Both the position numbers and the translations under genes were made by a program. Shown piece by piece: positions 57,671 to 64,000 of a stretch of DNA of 64,000 bases. The stretch is from Gelatoporia subvermispora B (Eukaryota; Basidiomycota; Agaricomycetes; Polyporales; Gelatoporiaceae), in contig KB445803.1 of the NCBI GenBank assembly GCA_000320605.2, positions 702,714 to 766,713 of the forward strand, read 5' to 3'. A model generated the notes under the pieces. That model ran no database searches and was not told where the DNA came from. It saw only the letters and a program-made list of their open reading frames with translations. Numbering within the stretch: the first letter of the stretch is position 1; each line of letters begins with the position of its first letter.

Positions 57671-59810
57671 ATGACCGTCGAAGCAACGTTTTCCTCTGAA
57701 TCTGTGCTGATCGGTCTCTCCGTCCTACTTGTTGTACTTTTCTATCAATTCCGGCATTTGTCTAAGAGGCATGCATCGCTACCTCCTGGTCCGCCTGCGC
57801 ATTGGTTCCGTGGATATGCTGTCTCGGGCTCCTAGTAAGTGATGTGGAATACATCTCAAGTTTGTCTCCTGAAAAACGGTTACGTTAGCGTGCCTCGCCA
57901 ATTTGCAAATCTCACACAGCAATATGGACCTGTGTTCACAGTAAAGCAGGGACGGGACACTGTGGTGGTTATAGGGAGATACGAGGCACGGAACTGTGTC
58001 GTGTTCAATATTGCAACGTCTGACATTGTTCAAGGCTGCAAATGAAATCATGAATAAGCATGCAGCTGATCTGGTCGACCGTCCCCGGCAGGTCGCTGCT
58101 GGGGAAATTCTCTCTGGAAATATGAGGGTGGTCGTGACCGGGGCAGGAAGCTACTGGAGGAAACTGAGGAAGCAAGTTGCGGGACGGCTAATGTATGAGT
58201 CAGCGTACTGACTGGTTCTCTAGGGCGTTGCACGCTATGATGCAGCCGAAGGTGGCCGTTACATACGAGCCTGCGCAAATGCGAAATGCGAAGCGTTACA
58301 TCTTGGATCTACTGGAGGACCCGGAGCATCATCTCGAGCATGGAAGAAGGTATGTCTGATCTGAGTAGTAGCATATCGCCACTCGAGCTATTGAATCCCA
58401 GGTATGCTGTGAGCTTCATCATGGAACTGGCGTATGGCAAGACAACACCTACTTCGTATTCCGATCCCGTAGCAAAGGCCATTAACCGTGCCATCTCTCA
58501 CTTCGCCGACGCTCGTTCTCCTGGGGCATTTTATGTGGACAGGTTTCCAATCCTGAGATACATTCCACTTTTTGCATCGAAGTTGGAGCGCTGGCATAAC
58601 GAGGAATTGACGCTATTCAAAGAGCAACTTGCGACGGTGAAGCAGCAGATGGTGAGTGCACAGATCCATATACTCCTTGCGCGAGGCTGAGAATGGTGCA
58701 GGCCAAAGGCGAAGCCCCTCCGTCGTTCGGAACTTACCTGCTGCAAGGTCAAGCTGAGCTGGGGTTGACGGACAACGAGGCAGCTTATTTAGCGGGCTCA
58801 ATGTTCGGCGCTGGATCTCATTCGGTTCGTAAACTATCTCTGATAGCACATGACGTACCTATATTTCGCGAAGACCGCTGCCACACTGGGGTTCGTTACG
58901 ATGGCTGCGGCTTGTTTCCCCGATACGCAAGCCAAAGTACAAGCTCAGCTTGACAAGGTAGTTGGCCGCGACAGACGTAGGTCCTGTCATTCGTCCGAGT
59001 TGCATTGATCTAAACATTAGTCCCCCTAGTACCCACATTCGCCGACAAGCAATTCCTCCCGGAAGTAGAGGCATTCATTCTCGAAGTGTTCCGTTGGAGA
59101 CCTGTATCCATTATGGGTAAGTAACATCATCCATATGTCGGCCGGCCCTTGGATACTTAAGTACGCCCTATGACACAGGGGTTCCACACAGATCTACGAG
59201 GGATATTATATGGGTGCGCTCACATCTTTATCATATATCGCTACCTGACAGCAGATTCCTCCAGCGCGACTATGTGATTCCTGCAGGAACTACAGTATTA
59301 GGGTGCCATTGGTACGCGGATCTATAAAGTATACCTCAACATAGTGCTGATTGTTTTGGGCGAAAGGGCTATCGCACACGATGAAGATGTATATCCTGAG
59401 CCAGAGAAGTTTGATCCTCGGCGTTGGCTCGACGAGAAGGGCGAACTGCGGAAAGATGTCAAATTTCCAGCCTTTGGATTCGGGCGCAGGTGATTCTACA
59501 TCCTAAGCATTGATATAAGTGGTGTTGATATCGTTTATGTAGAGTGTGTCCTGGTCAGGAGATCGCAGAACGGTGCGCTATCTGATGCCCTGAATTTCCT
59601 GCATGACACTGACGAAGTCTTGTGGATAGCTCTGCTTTCGTCAACATAGCGCTCGTGCTATGGGCATTCAATATTGCACGAGACCCTGAAAAACCCATCG
59701 ACACCTACGCAATTCTAGATAGCACGATTGCTTATCCGCTACCGTTTTCCGTCAAGTTCGAGGAGAGGATCACAAACGTGAAGGATCTCATTATGTCGCA
59801 TCAAGAGTGA
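57671..59810 (+). CDS. Cytochrome P450, copy 4, altered I-helix motif
   Basis: Thirteen-exon P450 most like copy 1. The anchor is VLIGLSVLLVVLFYQFRHLS, then RHASLPPGPPAHWFRGYAVS. Landmarks: NLTQQYGPVFTVKQGRDTVV; DLVDRPRQVAAGEILSGNMR; YAVSFIMELAYGKTTPTSYS; ExxR in EAFILEVFRWRPVSIMG; VPHRSTRDIIW; DYVIPAGTTVLGCHW; haem loop FGFGRR-VCPGQEIAER with the Cys ligand; end VKDLIMSHQE. The I-helix reads NEAAYLAGSMFGAGSHS (58819-58824: His, Ser), where copies 1-3 have Asp-Thr; a Thr follows across the intron. The acid/alcohol pair for oxygen activation is thus changed, so chemistry may differ or activity may be weak. Introns 2 (57986-58034) and 3 (58172-58223) use GC donors (GAG|GCACGG, GAA|GCAAGT). No frameshift or stop is seen, so it is not an obvious pseudogene. 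Confidence 0.88.
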
Positions 59811-60072
59811 TGGGTCACAATTGGATATGGGAGGTTCACAGATTCCTGCATGTATAATATACGAACGTTCCAGATAGCGGAATGATTGAGAGGATCGAGA
59901 GAACTGAGATCGTCGTTGAGAGCAAGGACTCCGCCGCCACAGACGCGTCGCAGGCGAACGCGTCCAGTCACACGCAGGTAATTATCCGAGGTACGCCCGA
60001 CGGGCGCTCGCGCTTCCGCTCCTCCTCTAGCCTCCCCGTCCGCATCGTCAGCTCGTTCCGGATGTTGCTTGG

Positions 60073-63000
60073 ATGTCTACTTCATTTCGACCTCTACCTC
60101 CGATAGCACAAAGCGCATTCCCCCAGCCTGTGACAGCTCTCGCTTTCGACCCTGTCTCCGACACCCTATGGACTGGCACAAACTCCGGTAGTGTCGTCGC
60201 CTACTACGGCGCTGAGGGCGCGCGTGGTGTGGTCTTCCCCGTCGGAAGCTCCTTAGGCGTTAGCAGGTTGCATGCTACAGAATCCTATGTGAGGGTTGTG
60301 GGTACGCAGAGCGATGGACTGGGACAGTGGGGGAAGGGTGGCGCAAACAAGTGGTACATGAAGTGAGTCTACAGTCCTCGTTCATGCGTGAAACGCTGAC
60401 AGTAATGCAGGAACAATGTGATGTTCACCACGTTCTCCAACAATCTTCACACGTCCAACTTTGCTGCATCCACGACCAGCCCTGAGTTGCTCATCATAAA
60501 CGCGATCACAGGAAGCGTCACACGCCGGGACAGGGTCTCGTCACTCCTGACACATCTGCATTATGACACCACACATGGTGTCCTGTTGGTCGGGTCTGGT
60601 GATGGAGAGCTATCTTACTCCGACCACAGAAGTCGATTCACCCAGCTAGTCAAACCTGTGAAGGCACATACTAGTGGCATACAGGGCCTCCAGGCTAGCG
60701 GGAACTATGTATATACGATCGGGCTAAGCTCTAGGTGATACAGATGCGATGAAATGCCCGTCTATGCTAACGTTTACTTAGGCAAGGCCGCCCGTTCCCA
60801 GATCCTCTGGTCAAGGTGTATGACATCCGGACAATGCAACCTCTCCCTCCTCTACCATTCCCGAACGGACCGGCCTTCATCAACATCATACCTAAAGGCT
60901 CATCCAAACTTGTTATCACCTCGAATACTGGACTCGTGAACATCGTCGACACGTCAAACCCGACCTCTAATGAGTTCTACCACGTATGTGCTCTAGAGAC
61001 ATCGATAGTGAGAACATCAGTGACACCCAGTTAGTTGGATATCTCATCATATGTTCATTCCACGGCGGTATCGCCTACGGGGGCATATCTTGCGTTTGGT
61101 GATTCAGAAGGTGCAGTGCACCTTATGACAGTCGGGGATGAAGGTGTCACACTTCCCTTCAACGGCTTCGAGGGGCAGCCTGTGGAATGGGCAGATCCAC
61201 CAGAACCTCTGCCAGAGATTGAATGGACAGATTCAACGTGCGTACGCGACCTTCGGATAACTCCTGTGCAAGGCACTGACGTTCTCTCAGGCCTCTTAAC
61301 ACTATCGGCATGCCATTCTACGACGAGCTTCTGTTGTCTTCCTGGACCTCTGACTTCGTAACTACTCCACTCCACTTCCCTCCTCCCCCGAAGATCCCTC
61401 AACAAGTCCTGGATACCATGAAGATTAACGACAATATCGCCTACGCAGCACTGCCGAAGGAGCTAAGGGGACGACGTAATGTCGTGATCGCGGCGCCTCG
61501 CAAGAGTGAGGGTCGCTTCAGGAGTGGAAGGTCGAGAAGAAGCGTAGGTTTGTATCACTTCGTGGTAGCATACCATCTTGAACCATTAAACACTAGTCCG
61601 AGCCTGAGACACCTTCGGAGGAGCTTTCGGCAGACATGATCCCGAAGGCGTACCGCAAAGTCGAGATCGAGTATTCCAAATTTGGCGTGGAAGATTTCGA
61701 CTTCGGGTACGTGCTATGATTCCATGTTACACTGGAGTCGTTCGTAACGATTTGCACAGATTCTATAACAGGACGGAGTATAGTGGACTGGAGACACATA
61801 TCCTCAACTCTTACACCAACCCAATCCTCCAGCTGATGCATTACACATTCCCAATTCGACAAATTGCGAAGTCCCACATCACCACCGACTGTCAGCGAGA
61901 ACACTGCCTCCTCTGCGAACTAGGGTTTGTTATGCGTATGCTCGAAGATGCCAGAGGCACAAATTGCCAATCGAGCAATTTCTGCAAGGCCGTTACTGTC
62001 TTGGCGCAGAGTAAGCATTTGACAATTCTGCGCGACCCGTGATGCTCACTCTGCATAGTGAGCAACGCGATTGAACTGATCGACTACGGGAGGGAAAGCA
62101 CAGACATGAACTATAGCCACATGATCCAGGCGTTCCACCGTTTCTTGATCGACCACTTGAGCTCTGAGAGCAATATGTCTCCGAAGAACCCACCCATCGT
62201 AACCCCTGGATCGTTTTCATTCAGGACATTCCGCGCGGCACCAAATCCAATTACACAACTGCTTGGTTTCGAAGCAACAAGCCTGACAACATGTACACTG
62301 TGCAAGTCGATGAAGATCAAGACCAACGTAATGCATATCGTCGACATGGTTTACCCATATCCGGTTCGGTCTTCGGCACGGGATGTGTGGTAATTTCTGC
62401 TAATATTAGCGCATTTTGTAGGCGCATCAAGCGAATAAGGACGCCACGAACGAGACGGGGACCTCTGGCTTCGCTAACTTGTTGCGACGGTCGTTGTCCC
62501 GTGTATCTCAACACAAGGGGGCATGTCCAGATTGCGGCAAACATGGCATCCTCCAGACTCGCCGAGAGGTGGCAACAAGGCACTTACCGGCTATTCTCGC
62601 GGTGAATGCTGCAGTGTACAGTGAAGAGAGCCTGAGCCATTGGAAAGACAGGCCGCGAGGAGAGAGGTTCATCAGTCCAGTGATTCATTTGACAGCCGAC
62701 GTTCTCGATAAGCCAGATGAGATGCCTGTCATGTATGAATTAAGGGTATGTGATGTCCTATAGGGTACAGGTGGAGTGATGGAGATCTTTATCTAGGCAA
62801 TGGTCGTCCAAATAGTCACCAAGGATGGACATTCGCACCTCGTGGCGATAGTCAAAGGTATGGTCCCGGTCTCTCGAGCCATCGGAGTCGAATCTAACTG
62901 ATCTGCCTCATAGTCCCGCCTGAGGCATCAGTATCTCAGGAGCCCGACACGCAGAGCCCATGGTTCCTTTTCAATGACTTTGTCGTTCGAAATATTTCTG

Positions 63001-64000
63001 AACAAGAGGCTCTCAGCTTCCCCGGAAGCTGGAAGGTAAGCTTTGTTGCCTGGGTTCACCCCCCTTATGATCTCAACTCTGTTTATCGCAGGTTCCTGCA
63101 GTCCTGTACTTCGAGAGACGCAGTCGATATGATGTTATGTACTTCAGTGAGCTCCCTGACAAGATCGACGAGTCGATCTTGTGCCGGGATACGAATATCG
63201 CCTTGTATGAAGTTTACTCGACATTCGCACGTATTGTAGCCCTTACTTCTCTCGTACCCAGGAACCGCGATCCCGCTGTTATCAAGCACGAAGTTCTCGA
63301 TAAGGACGAGCTACCCAAACCCGGGACCCTTGTCGCCATCGACGCGGAGTTCGTGCAAATGCAGCAGGCGCGTGCGCCCAGCATGTACCTGGACAAGTGC
63401 TGACTTTAGGAACAGGAAGAAACCGAGTATAGGTCTGATGGGACGAAGAAGGTCATCCGTCCGGCGCGGCTCAGTCTCGCACGGGTCTCGGTTCTTCGCG
63501 GTGATGGCCCGAAGGAAGGTGTCCCCTTCATTGACGACCATATACACACGAGCGAGGTCATCGTCGATTACCTGACGGAGTTCTCAGGTATCAAATGTGA
63601 GTGGTCCTCGACCAGACATACCGAGTGGCGTTCTTATAAGCGCGATACAAGTCGGCGATCTGGATCCGCATATGTCACGGTATACTCTGACACCGCTGAA
63701 GGTGGTGTATAAGAAGCTCCGTTTGCTGGTCGACCGTGGTTGCATCTTCATCGGTCACGGGCTATCGAAGGATTTCCGTATCATCAGTACGTTGTTCACT
63801 GGCTTCGCGAAAATTACTTGGCTGACATATCGCGCAGACATCTTCGTGCCGCCAGAACAAGTCATCGATACCGTTGACCTCTGGTTCCTCAAGAATCGCC
63901 AACGACGACTATCGCTGAGATTCCTAGCGTGGTTCGTACTCAAGGAGAACATACAGACTGACACGCACGACTCGATTGAGGATGCCCTGTCAGCGCTGCG
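60073..64000 (+). CDS. PAN2: PAN2 deadenylase catalytic subunit, 3' cut
   Basis: Catalytic subunit of the PAN2-PAN3 complex that trims poly(A) tails of mRNAs in the cytoplasm. The window ends inside the last domain. The start is MSTSFRPLPPIAQSAFPQPV. A WD40 domain follows (ALAFDPVSDTLWTGTNSGSV, VGSGDGELSYSDHRSRFTQL). Next is the linker that binds PAN3, then an inactive ubiquitin-hydrolase-like domain (NYSHMIQAFHRFLIDHLSSE, PNPITQLLGFEATSLTTCTL). The DEDD exonuclease begins GTLVAIDAEFVQMQQ, with catalytic Asp and Glu. It continues CIFIGHGLSKDFRI, VIDTVDLWFLKNRQRRLSLR and ends at the edge with THDSIEDALSALR. Many short introns. The only break is the window end; roughly the final 50-150 residues are outside. 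The gap to P450-4 is 262 bp. Confidence 0.93.

Noticed and set aside
57671..59810. P450 copy 4 as a pseudogene
   Set aside because: All thirteen exons join in frame once the two GC donors are accepted, and ExxR and the Cys loop are intact; only the I-helix pair is altered.

Overview
The window is nuclear DNA from a filamentous basidiomycete, most likely an Agaricomycete (mushroom or wood-decay fungus). Protein genes are dense and lie on both strands. They are broken by many introns of about 48-65 nt, several exons are tiny, and there is a tandem array of fungal-type P450 genes. No bacterial or organellar features, rRNA, CRISPR array or intact transposon were seen. All models were spliced by eye from reading frames and GT-AG or GC-AG borders, so outer limits are firmer than individual exon borders.

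Layout. 1-1.5 kb: no gene I can support. 1.5-12.1 kb: housekeeping block with cytosolic tryptophanyl-tRNA synthetase (-), TATA-binding protein TBP (-), an unrecognised conserved-looking protein (-), nuclear transport factor NTF2 (+) and the dynamin-like GTPase Vps1 (-). 13.1-14.8 kb: a secreted GH88 unsaturated glycuronyl hydrolase (+). 16.5-19 kb: the splicing factor SPF45/RBM17 (-). 19-24.6 kb: a gene-poor stretch with one weak gene model. 24.6-32.2 kb: an accessory block with a tandem ABM-fold protein (+), P450-1 (+), a LOG-family phosphoribohydrolase-like protein (-) and a secreted agmatinase-like ureohydrolase (-). 33.5-35.6 kb: two small lineage-type proteins. 35.8-42.5 kb: Mot1, the Swi2/Snf2 ATPase that removes TBP from DNA. 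43.1-50.7 kb: a JMJD5-like JmjC oxygenase, a TBC1D5-type Rab GAP and succinate dehydrogenase flavoprotein (all +). 51.3-59.8 kb: three tandem P450s (+). 60.1 kb to the end: PAN2 deadenylase subunit, cut by the window edge.

Functional links. TBP and its remodeller Mot1 lie about 31 kb apart. The four P450s form one family: P450-2 and -3 are a recent tandem pair whose flanking DNA is also duplicated, while P450-1 and -4 share other sequence features. The most notable observations are four in-frame-supported GC-AG introns concentrated in these P450 genes, a P450 (copy 4) whose I-helix acid/alcohol pair reads His-Ser instead of Asp-Thr, and a 9-nt microexon needed to restore the active-site segment of the ureohydrolase.
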